Shown here: positions 9,800 to 22,465 of the stretch, piece by piece
How the letters are laid out: each line of letters opens with the position of its first letter
How positions within the stretch are numbered: the first letter of the stretch is position 1
Assembly: GCA_033961575.1 (NCBI GenBank)
Contig: CM066732.1
Location: forward strand, 92,991,187 to 93,055,186
DNA: 64,000 nt
Direction of reading: 5' to 3'
Source of the DNA: Aselliscus stoliczkanus
Lineage: Eukaryota > Chordata > Mammalia > Chiroptera > Hipposideridae
Notes under the pieces: model-generated
Seen by the model: the letters and a program-made list of their open reading frames with translations, nothing else
What the model was told of the DNA's origin: nothing
Databases searched by the model: none
Translations under genes and position numbers: made by a program

Positions 9800-12700
9800 C
9801 TCTTTAAGAGGAAAAAATTAAATTTAGGTGAGTACAACCATAAAAATGGTTCCTGAATGGAGAAGCAAAAATGTGACTTGTCTGGCTAAGGGCTGCATAT
9901 ATTTGGTTCAGGTAACCACTTCAGCTTGACTGATACAGTTGTTGTTTCAATGTTTGGCCAAATAGCCTTTTATGTTGCAATCAAGTAATAGATACAAGAT
10001 TGACAAGTAACAAAGAAAAAGAGCTTTCAGTCAACATGGACTAAAATCCATTATTGTGCTGTGTACACTATGCCGGGGACCTGTAAACACATCTTCATTG
10101 ATCTTGCAGAAAGATAGAAATACCTTGTATGGCTCAATCAAAGCCCTTTTCACAAAGGTAAAGTGCAAACAATATTGAAGAAGCAGAAAGAGACTGACAT
10201 TATAGTCAAACAGTAAATAATGGTTGAGCTTAGGAAACCTATCTATAACATTTTAAATTCCTGTCAGCCCAAATGAAATGTATAACCTCTCTATTGCAAC
10301 CTCAGAAAGATCAGAACATGGGGGGCTGTGCATTCCTCATATTATCATTCCAACTGACCAAATCAATAAGGAAAAAAATATCTCATTTGCAGTTTTGCAT
10401 TTTCATTGGTATCTCAGTGGATAAGCCTTTGAAAAATGATGTCATCTGTGAAGGTCAATAATTCACTCCTTTCCCCCTCCTCCAAGTTGGGATCTGCTGC
10501 CATTTCTATGAACAAATTTTGTTGATTATAAAATAAAGGGGAAAAAATTAACATGCAGTGAAAGTAGAACTGGGTGTTCCTGCCAATTTGAAGTTTTATT
10601 AGAATTGCCTGCTGCATCAATTCTCAACTTCCACTTTCATTTATGTTTAAATACTTATAATTAGAAGACATTTGGGAGCAGAGGACACCAATAAATAGTT
10701 TGTATGGATTTCTAAAAAGGTTGGCAGGATGGTGGGAAGCTCAACATAGTTTATAAACAGATTCATCTGTTATGTAAATAACCATCTACAATCATTATTT
10801 ATCCATTATGGCTAATCAGCATTCCAAAAAAGGAAAAGAAAAAAGAATTGGTAATGTCTTAAAAACAATTGCTTTTATACCTGCAGATTCCTTAAATTTA
10901 GACATCAACCCACTAGACATTTAATCTTTTATTCTTCTTTTTAAAAGGTGCCTAAGAGCAATCAATACTTCACATTTCAAAACAATGTTCTCATTTAGAT
11001 AGAGAATAGGCAAGTAAGAAACAAATTGGGTTACCCTTTTACACCACTTACTATCTTCCCTCTTTCTCTTCCCCCTTTCCTCTCAAATACAAAAATTCCA
11101 AAGGAAACAAAGACTCCTTTAACTCAGGATGAGGTATAGGCTATGCCTAAGTGTAGGGAACAAATTTGGCACAATCCTTTCAATCCTGAGATTCTTCTGT
11201 AGAGAGCGTTAATGAGGTGCTAACACAGCTCCTGGGATGGTCCTTTGATGTAGGCTCATAATCAGAGTCCCAAGCAAATACTCAGCATAAGCCAATGCAC
11301 AATTCTATCTTCAGGACCCCAGGAAGAAGTTTATTAGAACAAAACCAAAGCCAGTCATAAGTAAACTGAATCCTCACCCCAGTGTTCCACACTTTATCCA
11401 CACCAGAGAAGGCTTGGAGACTTGGTGGTCCTTTCATGAACAGATGTTTGCTGATCTATCATGTGTTAAGCACTGTGCTATCTGTGGTTAGCTTGTATTG
11501 GAAAAACCACTAGCACACTGGCATAAATTTAAGTCCCTCTCTGGAGTGAGGGATGAATAATTTCTTTTTCAGGATCTGGAATCAATGAAAAATAATATGT
11601 ACATTTCAGAATTTACATACACCCAGCTGAAATTTGTGGCATAATGGTGCAAATGAATATTGTGGTTATTATATATTTTCTTCTGACTCCTTGATGCCAT
11701 TTTCTGGTGAGTGAACATGTTCTTAGGCTCTATTTTCCTCAGCCCTTTGGGTCAACTTTCAAAATTCACCTATCCCCCAAGTCCCAGGGAAAAGACAGTT
11801 CCTTACATGGATTCTTTCCATAATTCTTCAGCCAGAAATGCTCTCTTCATTTGATGACCCATCATGACCCATTTCTACCTGGGTAAGTGGGTAAGTGACC
11901 TGCTTACCATATCTGTCATTGAACAATTTTATTTTGGCTTACATTTCACCTTCCTTACATGGCAGAAGCTTTTATTTCTTATGATGCCTACCCACAGAGC
12001 TTACTAAGCTACTTTAAGCATTGTAGCTGTAAAATAAATACCTACTGAACTGAGTCATACATGTGTAAATTTCAATGCTAATCCAAAAAGAAAAGGGATT
12101 CCTCAAATTCAACTTAAAGCATTAGCTCAAAATGAGCAGGACTTTTCTGAAAGATTTTATCAATAATAGTAGTTTTATAAATAGAAAATAAGCTAAATCA
12201 TCCATTTTGTTCTTAGATTTTTCTAACCAGAGCCTCATTTTAAATTATTCTGAAAGAAACTGAATTGAACACTAAGATTTAAAATTCTCTAATGTCAACT
12301 ATTTGTGGTGGGTTTTTTCATGGGTAAGACATAAATAACACTTTAGAGAAATAGTCATTGCCTCTATGTATACATGTGTCATGGTTGAGATTCCAGCTCC
12401 ATCCAAATTTTTCTTGGAAAATGGGATGAGTTTCACTTTGCAAGTGAGGTCTACATGATCCCAATTTTAGAGAGAGTAGACATCTAATAGACACAAGCCA
12501 TGCAGAGCTTCACAACATAAATCTACTTAATCACTTTTCTTCTACATGCAGCATAAATAAATCTCTCACCCAGCTACCATCTTATTTCTCTCTTCCACAC
12601 CAACTCGGATGCGTTGAACAGCATCCCAGGTCTGGAACACCTGACCATTTTCCACCCCCTCAATTTAAAACTATTTTAAAGACCATCTTTAAGAAGCTTA

Positions 12701-13780
12701 TTTCAGTGAACTAGGTGGCCAACCACTAAAGATGATTTATGGCACCTATTTCCTGGCCTAGTAATACTTAAGATCTAAGAATTAAAGAGGATATAAAGAG
12801 ATGATGGGTTGGAAAACTCTTTCCTGTACCTAGTAAAGCAGTGCAGTGACAAGCACAGCTCTGTTATTCAGAGGACAGGGACACTTTGGTGTAGTCCTGA
12901 TGTTCCAATTAAACATGTGGCCTCTCTGAGTAATAATAAATTAATCAAGAGTAAACTCAAAGAATAACAGAGCTTACATATTTTGGGTTTTTTTTAAATT
13001 TCTTTTTCTTTTTTATTTGTTCTCAAACCTCCAGGCCTTAAGTCATTCAAAAAACAATAGCCCTAAGTAATATAAAACCTTAGCATTCATGTATTGAGCA
13101 TTCAAGGTTTCGACTACTTGAGAGCAACCCCAAAGACCCATGTCAGGTAGAAATATATAATTTTTATAGACTGTAGTGTGGAAATTAATTCCATGGCTAG
13201 TGAGTGAGTCGAGTTAACTTTCCAGCAGTTTCATCCATCTTCATTTAGCTAGTTATCTATTTTTGTTATGTTGTAGTAATTTATAGAACATATTTTATTC
13301 TACATTTTGGCTGTGCTTTGGGGAGATCATTCTATTGCATATTGGATGCCCATTTCTTGTCTGCATGTTTAAAAGTGATCTGATGAAGGTCATAACTTGA
13401 CTGGAAATAACTGGTGACTCTCACTGCCAGGATTACATGTGTCCTCGGTTCCCTTATTCTCTTATGCCACAAACAACACTTTCTATCTCTTCTCCTGTCT
13501 ACTACTTTGTCTGCAGATGTCCTCTTAGGGACAAAGGCCCAGCCATAAACCTGTTCCAGATAGTTGAAGCCTGACTTCCTCTCTTAATTCCTTCTAGCAC
13601 CTTTTCTGTAGAGTTAGGAGGTGCTTCCAGTCTTAACTCAATGATCTTTCCTTTAGAAACTTCCATGATGAAAGTGGAGAATTTCCACTGTTAACAAAAC
13701 AGAGTAACAGAGATTAACAGGAACTAGATTTATCCTCCCATCTGAATCAACACAGGAAAACATTTTAAAAAAAGCAAAAT
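9800..13780. other. Long stretch without recognised genes or repeats
   Basis: About 4 kb of AT-rich DNA. Stop codons are frequent in all frames and the few short open stretches have no domain. A fragment at 11455-11500 resembles the GTGTTAAGCACTGTGCTA part of MIR/L2-type repeats. The rest may be unique or too old to recognise. Confidence 0.45.
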
Positions 13781-13781
13781 A

Positions 13782-13993
13782 CAGAGGGTGCCAAAAAAAT
13801 GTATACACATTTTAAGAAAGGAAGAAAACTGTATTAAAATTGTAATACAATGAATGATGCTAGCATTCATTTGATTAAAGTCATCTTGTGAGTGAAAGTC
13901 ATACTACACATTGCTACCGTAATTCGATTCAATTTAGAAAAGTAACACATAGATAACATCTCTTAAAATGTGTACTTTTTTTGGCACCCCCAG
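13782..13993 (+). mobile_element. Mariner-type MITE, copy B
   Basis: This 212-bp element is flanked by TA on both sides (13780-13781, 13994-13995). The TIRs are CAGAGGGTGCCAAAAAAATG and, on the other strand, CTGGGGGTGCCAAAAAAAGT. The inner TIR part ACATTTTAAGA also pairs with TCTTAAAATGT. It shares interior sequence with copy A at 9398-9530, which defines a family of at least two members here. It encodes no transposase. Confidence 0.85.
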
Positions 13994-14396
13994 TATATAC
14001 AACAATGGTTTTCAAACATTGATTATCAGGCATCATAGGCCAAGCATTCCAAATTTGCCAGGGTCTCCCTCAAGTCTTCAGTTCAGTACAGACTAGTGCG
14101 TGATATGAAGAAACTAACTATCATAGGCTGGGAAAAGATCCACCCGATCAGAATTGAGGGAACAATCCTAGCGTTCACAGAGAGCCAGAAATAGTTCACT
14201 TTATCATAAAGCCGGATAGCAAAAATCTTGAAATCATAAGGCAGCAAGTAGGGTACCCAAAGGATATTGGCTCAGTAGTATGACAAAATTAGCTCTAGAT
14301 TAAAGGCTGCTTTGGATGGGCCTTGAAAAACTTAAAAACAAATCTCAAAAAAATCTAAAAATTTGAGTAATTTAACTGTATTGCATAGCAAAGCTT

Positions 14397-15312
14397 ATGA
14401 CTATTTATAGAAGTACAAAAATATCCAGCATCCAACTGTGTAAAACTAATAGTGTCTGGCATTCAATCAAAGTTTCCCAGCCATGAAAAGAAACAAGAAA
14501 ATATAATCCATAATCAAATGACCAATACCCATACAGAGATTATAAGTTTGTACAGCGACTATGGAAAACACTATGGAATTTCCTCAAAAAATTAAAAATA
14601 GAACTATCATATGATCAATGAATTCCACTTCTGGAAATACATCCAAAAAAAAATGAAAACACTAACTTGAAAAGATACTTACACCCTCATGTTCATAGCA
14701 GCATTATTTACGATAGTCAAGACATGCAAACAACCTAAGCGTCCATCGATGAATGAATGGTATATATACACAATAGAATATTATTTAGCCATAAAAATGT
14801 GAGGACATCTTACCATTTAAGACAACATGAATGGAACTTGAAGGCATTAATTTAAGTGAAATAAGTCAGAGAAAGACAAATACTGTATGATCTCACTTGT
14901 AAGTGGAATATATAAAAAAAGAAAAAACAAACTCATAGAAAAAGATATCAGACATGTGGTTATCAGAGACAGAGGGTAGGAAGAAGTGAGAACTGGAGGA
15001 AGATGGTCAAACGGTACAAATTTCTAATTATAAAATAAATAAGTACTAGGGATACAATGTACAATATGATGATTATAGTTAACACTGCTGTATGATATAT
15101 AGAAAAGTTAAGAGAGTAAGTCCCTAAGAGTTCTCATCATAAGGACAATTTTTTCCGTTTTTCTTTTTTTTTTTTTTTGTCTTTGTGAGATAAAGGATAC
15201 TAGCTGAACATATTGTGATAATCATTTCACAATATATGTAAATCTCACTATTGTTCTGTATGTCTTAAAGTTATACAGTGATGTATGTCAATTATTTCAC
15301 AATAAAACTGGT
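14397..15312 (+). mobile_element. Old L1 fragments: 5'-UTR-like piece, then ORF2 C-terminus and 3' UTR
   Basis: 14397-14520 carries an ancient L1/HAL1 5'-region-like segment (ATATCCAGCATCCAACTGTG, then GTGTCTGGCATTCAATCAAA). From about 14540 the sequence is L1 ORF2 C-terminal region: TTCATAGCAGCATTATTTAC, AAACAACCTAAGCGTCCATC, ATAGAATATTATTTAGCC and TATGATCTCACTTGTAAGTG. A 3' UTR follows to TTATTTCACAATAAAACTGG. The coding part is full of stops. The two parts may be one internally deleted copy or two insertions. Confidence 0.8.
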
Positions 15313-15991
15313 GAGAAATATTTAAAAGGAGTAAATACAGGTGTGGATCCAAGATGACAGTGTAGATAAATGCTGTACTTCCCTTTTCCGTGACCCCATC
15401 AAAATTACAACTACATTACAGAACAATCAACCTGGAGAACCATCTGAGGAATAGCTGAGCAGAAGTCCTATAATTAAGAATATAAAAAAGTAGCAATGTC
15501 GAGGCTGGTAGAATGGGCAGAGTTGTGAAGTTGGCTGGCCCTACATCTGCATGTGGTGGTTGAGAGTAAGGAGGGATATCTTAGCCACAGAGTTTCCCCT
15601 CAGAGGAGTCAGGGACCCCAGCCCCACACGAGGCTCCCAGCCTATAGTACTGGTGCTGGGAAAAGGAGCCCTCACAATATCTGGCTGTGAAAAACAGTGA
15701 GAATTCCAACCATCTGGATGAGATGGAAGTATCCAGGAAACACAGATGTCCCCTTAAAGGGACTGCACACAGATTCACTCGCTTACAGGCACTTGCCCTG
15801 GGCTCCAGAGGACGCAGAAGGCATCAGAGACATACAGGAAGAGACTGAATTGTGTGGCTTGAGGATGAGGACTGGAGGGACAGTCATCATTTTTCCTGTG
15901 TAGAATCCTCCTCCCATGAAGCCAGCAGGTGGGCACCATCATTCCTGTGTTGAGCCCAACCCCACATGGCCAAATCTGAATCTGCACTGAC

Positions 15992-16039
15992 CTGGTGAAC
16001 TCCACACAGTCCACACTGGTGAACTCCACACAGTCCACA
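15992..16039. repeat. 24-bp perfect tandem duplication inside the L1 5' UTR
   Basis: Two adjacent identical 24-bp units, each starting CTGGTGAACTCCACACAG, at 15992-16015 and 16016-16039. This looks like a local slippage or duplication after, or within, the L1 lineage. Confidence 0.95.
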
Positions 16040-16974
16040 CAGGACTCCCTGGGACCCCAACCCACCCAACTCATGCAATGCCAGAGGCACTTTCTTGACC
16101 AGCAGCCACATCTGCTACACTGAACTCTTTCTTGGACAAGTCTTAGGAGTCCATGGGCTCCAGACCAGCAGTGGCTAGACTTAGTGTGCTCTGAGACTTT
16201 TGCTCAGTAGCTCCAGTCTCAGCACTAGCATCAAACCAGAATCTACATTAACCTGGTGAACACAACTCATTGTTGCACCCTGGTGATGCCTTGAGACTCT
16301 GCCTCACCCAATTCACATACCGCACAAGGTTCTATCAGCAACTGAGCTTTACAGGAGCTGACAGATGCCCTGGGCATTTTGCAAAGCTACCCTAGGTCTA
16401 TTACTGGTGACCGACGTCCTCAGCTTGCAGCGTGGCCTCTGCCACACACCTCCAGGTTCACCACAGGCAGCGACTAAATGCAGATCACTATGTAGCTCCT
16501 ACCAGGCATTCTCAGGTCACAGGCAGTGGCTGACCTGAGTCTGCACCAAAGCCCCTCCCAAGAGGTCACAGAGCCTACAAACCTGGAGAACAGCTTCAGA
16601 CCACAGCAGAGTACCACCTAATTACCCCCCAAAGCAGCCTCAATGGGCACCTCTCCAGCAAATCCTATTGCACAGGATAAGCCCCTGCCTACACACAGCA
16701 ATCTATAAGTTGTAGACATGGCCAAACCACACAGCCAGTCAGCCTGAGGGTCAATCCCACCCAATTATATGCCATCAACAATCAAGGCTCAACTGCAAGA
16801 AGAGGGTACACACAACCACATAAGGGGCACTTCTGGAGCACCCAGAGCAGGTGAACAGGGAGGCTGTCCAACTGGGGCTCATAGGGCATCTGCTATATGA
16901 GGCCACTTGGCCAAGACTGGGAGCCATAACAGATCTACATAATACATAAAAACGAACACAGTGAGACAGCCAAA

Positions 16975-17751
16975 ATGAGGAAACAAAGAAATATGTCCCA
17001 AATGAAAGAACAGAAGAAAACTCCGAAAAAGGACTATGTGAAATGGAGGCAAGCAAACTACCAAACACAGAGTTTAAAACACTGGTTATAAGGATGCTCA
17101 AGAAACCTAGTGACAACTTCAACAAAGAGATAGCAAGCATAAAAAAGGACATAGAAACCATAAAAAAGAACCCAGCAGAAATGAAGAACATAATAACTGA
17201 AAAAAAAAATCTAAAAAAATGAGGATAGTTTAAGAGACCTCTGGGACAACATCAGGCATAACAACATTTGCAACCTATGGGTACCAGAAGGAGAAGAGAG
17301 AAAGCAAGGGATTGAGAGCCTATTTGAAGACATAATGACTGACGACTTTCCTAACCTAGTGAAGGAAATAGACATAGAAGTCCAGGAAGTGCAGAGTCCC
17401 AAACAAGATGAACCCAAATAGGCACACACCAAGACACATTCGAATTAAAATTGCAAAGGTTAAAGGCAGAGAGAATCCTAAAAGCAGCAAGAAAAAAGCA
17501 ACTCATTACTTACAAGGGAACTCCCATTAGATTGTCAGCTGATTTTGCAACAGAAAACTGCAGGCCAGAAGGGACTGGCACAAAATATTCAACATAATAA
17601 AAGCAAAGACCTACAACCAAGACTACTCTACCCAGCAAGGCTATCATTTAAAATTGAAGGAGAGATAAAGAGCTTCCCAGACAAGAAAAACCCAAAAGAG
17701 CTTATTACCACCAAACTAGTATTACAAGAAATATTAAAGGGACTTCTTTAA
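16975..17751 (+). pseudogene. L1 ORF1 (RNA-binding protein), degenerate
   Basis: ORF1p normally is a trimeric RNA-binding chaperone that coats L1 RNA. The chosen ATG follows GCCAAA in the position usual for L1. The N-terminal frame (MRKQRNMSQMKEQ...) meets a stop after about 38 codons. The coiled-coil part then reads in another frame (EIASIKKDIETIKKNPAEMK). The conserved central stretch VPEGEERKQGIESLFEDIM is recognisable near 17280. The C-terminal block QPRLLYPARLSFKIEGEIK and LQEILKGLL ends at the TAA at 17749-17751. Several frameshifts and stops (for example TGA near 17219) make it non-functional. Confidence 0.85.
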
Positions 17752-17791
17752 GAAGAATTGGGAAAGGGAGAACAGAAATATGAATAATAAA

Positions 17792-17990
17792 ATGGCAGCA
17801 ACTATGTATCTATCAATAATCACCTTAAATGCACCAATCAAAAGACATAGGGTAAATGAATGGATAAGAGAACAAAACCCATTCATGAATCTACAAGAGA
17901 CCCACTTCAGATCGAAAGACACGTAACAGACTGAAAGTACCGGAATGGAAAAAGGTATTTCATGTAAATGGAAATGAGAAACAAGAAAAT
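17792..17990 (+). pseudogene. L1 ORF2 N-terminal fragment (AP-endonuclease start)
   Basis: About 40 bp after the ORF1 stop, ATG at 17792 opens the endonuclease start: LSIITLNAPIKRHRVNEW, then LQETHFRSKDT, matching the LNxNGLNxPxKRxRxxxW...QETH pattern. The NGL triplet is missing and a TAA follows KDT. The rest of ORF2 is absent. Confidence 0.8.
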
Positions 17991-18019
17991 GATCCCTCTC
18001 ATCATTATTTTTGCAATGT

Positions 18020-18432
18020 ATTGTTTTTACTTATTTATTCATTTTTATTTTAAAAACTATTTTTTTTAGTCACAGTTGACATTCAGTTTCATTCTGTATT
18101 ACTTTCAGGTGTATACCATACTGGTTAGACATTTATATAGTTTAAGAAGTGATCCCCCCAATTAGTCTAGTACCCACCTGGCACTATTCATAGTTGCTAC
18201 AACATTATTGACTATATTCTCTATGCTGCACTTTCCATTCCCATGACTCTTGTAATTACAACTTTGTATTCTTAAATCCCTTCATCTTTTTCACCCACCT
18301 CCACTCTATCAATCATGAGCTTGTTCTCTGTATCTATAAGTCTGTTTCTGTTTTGTCTGTTCACTTATTTTGTTCTCTAGATTCCACATATAAAGGAGAT
18401 CATATGATATTTGTCTTTCTCAGTCTGACTGA
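18020..18432 (-). mobile_element. L1 3' end, inverted relative to its neighbour
   Basis: Read on the minus strand it gives the L1 3' signature (TCAGACTGAGAAAGACAAAT, ATATGATCTCC) and a 3' UTR with GTATACACCTGAAAGTAATA, ending T/A-rich near 18020-18070. It abuts the truncated + strand L1, so two L1 pieces meet tail to tail. Confidence 0.75.
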
Positions 18433-18984
18433 AAAACTAAATATCAGCCAGGGCCTGAGCGAAATGTCTAGACCAGCAGAGAAAATGGTACACTGTACTC
18501 TGAACTCACAAAAACCAAGTGGGGCACATCAAACTCCAGAGCGACCAGCCTCTGGCCAGAGCAAGAATTGCCTTTCTTGCACCAGCTGTTCCATTAGGAA
18601 TTTCAAGCACAGCCCTAGCATCTTTGGTGGTTAGTCTGGTAGTAAAACATTGTCAAGAAAACCTCATAACAGTGGTTCATATTCCACAAAAATTCTGAAT
18701 AAGCTGATGCCTCAAAGGATATCTATTTAAGAAGCTCTGAGTATTCTTTTTTAAAATTCTTCTGAGTCACCATAGTTTGCTTGCCCCTTAAATCAGTATA
18801 TTAAGTCCATTTAAAATAATGTTTTAATAAGACCCAGTGTTGTAAAATTATCAGAAGTACAATGAATAAGGCAAATACTTCAGCAAATTTAAAAATGTTA
18901 AGACTTGTCTTAGTATATGGCTTGAATACAAATAAATGGTCATATTTAGACGAGGCAATTGAATCCATTTCAGGTACATGTCAG

Positions 18985-19455
18985 CCACAGTGGTCTCCTG
19001 GCTGTTCCTTAAGCATCTCATGCATGCTCCCATCTCAGGAGGTTGCATGTGCCATTCTCTCTGCCTGGATCATTTATTAGTCCCTTTACTTCATGTAAAG
19101 GAGAATACCCTCACTTAATTCTTCATTCTATGAGAAGACTGTTCAAATGTCATACCTCTCTGCCCAACCACTGTATCTAAAACACTTTATATGCACTTAT
19201 CAAACTCTATGCATATTCAATGAACTTATTAGTATCTGACGTTACATCTTATATCCAGTGGTTATTTGTTATTCTACAGCAGGGATTGGCAAGCTAAGAC
19301 CCATGAGCCAAATCCAGGTTATGCAACAAAGATCCTACGTGGCTTTCAAAGCCTAAAATATTTATTTATCTGATCCTGTCAGAAAGCTGTTGTCACCCAA
19401 CTGCTATAATAGACTGTTAATTTCATGGGGCAGTAATTTTATCTGCTTTGTTCAC
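18985..19455 (+). mobile_element. L2 LINE 3' region, interrupted by MER5
   Basis: It has the typical L2 order: a TGGCTGTTCCTTAAGCATxTCATGC-like part, GTGCCATTCTCTCTGCCTGG, TTCAAATGTCATACCTCTCT, and AATAGACTGTTAATTTCATG with TTTGTTCACTG after the interrupting element. It is highly diverged. Confidence 0.65.
19278..19400 (+). mobile_element. MER5-like hAT-Charlie element
   Basis: The start CAGCAGGGATTGGCAAGCTAA, then GAGCCAAATCCAGG, and GGCTTTCAAAGCCTAAAATA with ATTTATxTGATCCTGTCAGAAAG, follow the MER5A/B consensus order. It is non-autonomous and ancient, and is inserted inside L2 sequence. Confidence 0.72.
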
Positions 19456-19825
19456 TGTTATGGGCCGAATTGTGTCCCCTACCCCAATTCATGTGTTGAA
19501 GTCCTAGGGCCGGCCGAGTGGCGCGGTGGTTAAGTGCTGGCCTGGGAAGCCAGTGGCCCCAGTTCGGTCCCACATATGAGGGCCAGTGACACTGCTCTCA
19601 AAAAAAAAATGCAGCTACATGTGTTGAAGTTCTAACCTGCATAACACAGAATGTGACTATATTTAGAGATAGGTCATACAGGTGGGTACTAATCTCATAT
19701 AATTGATGTCCTTATAAGAAGAGGACATTTGGACCCAGTCACAGACAGAGGAAAGAGCATGTGAAGACACAGGGAGGAGATAGTCATCTACAGTCCAGGA
19801 AGAGAGACCTCAGAGGAAAGGCACT
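19456..19825 (+). mobile_element. MLT1-like LTR, 3' truncated, split by a SINE
   Basis: It begins TGTTATGGGCCGAATTGTGT, is cut by the SINE at 19507-19617, and resumes with GTTGAAGTTCTAACC. TGATGTCCTTATAAGAAGAG, CATGTGAAGACACAGGGAGG and a GGAAGAGAGACCTCAGAGGA end follow. The terminal third of the LTR is missing. Confidence 0.75.
19507..19617 (+). mobile_element. tRNA-derived SINE (bat type), inserted in an LTR
   Basis: Full-length member: GGGCCGGCCGAGTGGCGCGG, TTAAGTGCTGGCCTGGGAAG, B-box AGTTCGGTCCC, the GAGGGCCAGTGACACTG module and a short A tail. The 17-bp target duplication CATGTGTTGAAGTYCTA (19490-19506 and 19618-19634, one mismatch) shows insertion into the MLT1-like LTR. Confidence 0.92.
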
Positions 19826-19829
19826 TAAT

Positions 19830-21140
19830 ATTTATTTCTGAATGAATAAATTTGGTTAAAATTAAAAATTGTCTCCAAAGTTACACTTTCCTTTACTCAG
19901 TTTTACTCTTTCCCTCAGAATATCATTTTAGAACTGTAGACAATGCCTACTTTATAAATCAGGTGGGTTTTTTTTTAATGCCTGAATTATTGTTGGTAGA
20001 CTAACATTAAGTTTACAGAAAAGACATTTCATGTTGACTCATCATCACCGCATTAGTCTAAAATACATATGAGCTACTTATTTACAAAACAATAAAAAAA
20101 ATTAATCTTCTATGATTTCCCAGTAAATATGGGGAAGAAAGGTATTAAGAGACAAGTCTTTTTTACATACCATGGATTGAAATAAGGTGAAATAGATTCA
20201 ATCAAAATTATGGTGTACAATATTTCTAAAATACCATGACATAATTTGATGGCAAGAGAACACAGCAAACCTCAGTTTTGTGTTTGTATTCTAACACTCC
20301 TGAAGTACACAGAACTCCCGGGCTTATCATTAAGCACAAGCTCTACGTGAGCTCCAAGTACTGTCAGTATGTTCTTGTAATTGATACAAAACTTGGGAGA
20401 TGTGTAGTGCAAAAAATCAGAGCTTCAATATCAAATTGAATAATGATAACATGGAATTACTCTTTTTCAAAGAGGATTTCAATACAGAGCATAAAAAGCA
20501 AGAGCAACTTACTCACTAAAACTCAGCTAAGAGGAGAAGATGCCATTCAAAAACAAAGCTATTTTGTGGACACAGAAGTAAAAGTGTCACTCAGTCATGG
20601 CTTTTTGCATCAATCTCTCTTCCTTAGCTCTCAGCCAACCCCTGCCTTTACTTCTTTCCCTTTCAACTTAGAGCCAATACTTTGAGCACTTCCTTGCTGT
20701 CTTCCTCAGGTCTCCCACCACACCAGTGATTTGTTCCATTTGCCTGGAAAACCTTCAAACTTGTGTCAACTCAAATTTCACCAACTCTGGCCTCCATTCA
20801 GGCTACTCAGTGCAGCTAGGAAAAAGTGGAACCAACCCATTGGTGACAGTATTCACATCAGGCCTTCAACCTCAGCAGCCCTCAATGCTGCCCAAAAGCA
20901 CCTGGTCAAACCTTCCCCACTCTCTAAAACTTCTAACCCCCCACAGATAGCCTTTCTCTGAGCCAAAGACCTTACATCATAGAGAAAAGAGAAGGCCCTG
21001 AGCTTTCTTTCAGCAAACCTACTAGTGGCTCTGTACTTCTCCCTAGGTTTCCTTTATGTTCTTCTACTATAATGAAAGAGGGAACTGTCCCTATACCTAA
21101 TTTCTAAAGCTCATTACTTTTAGTCATCTCAGAGACATGA
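19830..21140. other. Unassigned sequence
   Basis: AT-rich non-coding DNA. The pyrimidine-rich part at 20630-21060 has overlapping open stretches without recognisable domains and may be an unidentified old repeat. Confidence 0.4.
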
Positions 21141-21616
21141 TTTAATAAATGAGCCCTTCTCTATCACCTCTATCTTCAGCTTCTCCCTCTCTATGGGCTT
21201 CTCCTGTCAGCATTTTAAACATGCCAAATCTCTCTAGATTTAAAATTTACTGTCCCAATGCCCCATGGCTCCTTCTGGCTGTCTCACACCTCACTTTCCT
21301 AACAAATTTCAGAAAAGAGCTCTATAAGTGCTAATTTCACTTTCTAAGTGCATTTACTCCTCAACCGACAATGCCACAGGAAGTTCTCTTGCCAATTCCA
21401 CTGCATTTGTGGCTACCTTGTAATTAATTCTGTGGATGTTTTACATCCATATCTTACCTAACTTTTTGGCAGCATGTGGCACTGTTGATTACTCTTATCT
21501 TCATGAAACCTTTTTAAACTTGGCTTCTGTGACATTCATCTCTCCAGTTTTATTTCTCCTTCCGTTCTAACTCAATCTTATCTTGGGTCCTTCTGCCTCT
21601 GACCATGGTTTCTATG

Positions 21617-22050
21617 TGCATTGGTTTCCTAGGGCTGCCATCACAAAGTGTCACAAACTGCATGGCTTAAAACAAAGAAAGTTATTTTCTCACAGTTCAG
21701 GAGCTAGAAGTCCCATATCAAGATGTCAGCAAGGCCACGCTCTCTCTGGTGGCTCTAGGGGAGGATCCTTCCTTGTTTCTTCCCAGCTTCTGGTGGTTGC
21801 GGGCATCCTAGATGCATCACTGGCATCACTGCCTCCATTACCACATGGATTTCTCTCAGTATGACTGTCTCTTTATCTCTATTTTCTCTTCATATAAGGG
21901 TGTGAGTCATTGCATTGGGGCCCACTCTAATATTTAACTGACCTTATCTTCATGAACCACAGCTGCAAAGCCCCTAATTCCAAATAAGGGTCACATTCTG
22001 AGGTGCTAGGAGGATATGAATTTTGGGGAAACACTATTCAACTCAATATA
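21617..22050 (-). mobile_element. MLT1-like solo LTR, reverse orientation
   Basis: It reads as the complement of the same LTR type as 7992-8440: TTTCCTAGGGCTGCCATCAC, TTATTTTCTCACAGTTCAGG, CCAAATAAGGGTCACATTCT and GGGGAAACACTATTCAACTC. It sits inside L2 and is therefore younger than it. Confidence 0.8.
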
Positions 22051-22465
22051 TTATTCTTCGTAGTCTACTCAATGATATTTTATCCAGTCCCATAACTTCA
22101 GCTATCTCTATCAGATGATAATTCACAAATGTTTCTCCAGTCCAAATCCACTCTTGAACTTCAGACTGGTGTGTTTAACTAATTCCTAAACATGTACACC
22201 AAGATAGTCCAAAGACATCTTAAACTTAGCATGCTTTGAACTGAATTTATTGTTCCCTTTCTTAACCTCCCCTCAATCCTTCCAAACCTGCTTCTCTTTC
22301 TATATTCTCTTTCTCAAAAAAATGTATGACCATCCATTTCATTTTCAAATCAGAAACCTGACACTGGATTTCTAAATTTAAAATCATATCATTTCTATGT
22401 TAAAAGTCTTTCAAAGGATCCCTATTGCTCTTTTCATAAAATCCAAACCCCTTAGCATGACTCAT

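Larger units (their letters stand above)
15337..17990 (+). mobile_element. L1 5' portion: 5' UTR, ORF1 and start of ORF2
   Basis: It begins near GGATCCAAGATGACAGTGTAG, a usual L1 5' end. About 1.6 kb of GC-richer 5' UTR follows, then a degenerate ORF1 (16975-17751) and the first part of ORF2 (from about 17792). It stops abruptly near 17990, next to a reverse-oriented L1 3' end. Having a 5' end but no 3' end is unusual for one L1 and points to later rearrangement, deletion or insertion. Confidence 0.82.

Noticed and set aside
15697..16111. Open stretches with a repeated SVDCVEFT peptide
   Set aside because: They lie in the L1 5' UTR and the peptide repeat comes from a 24-bp DNA duplication.
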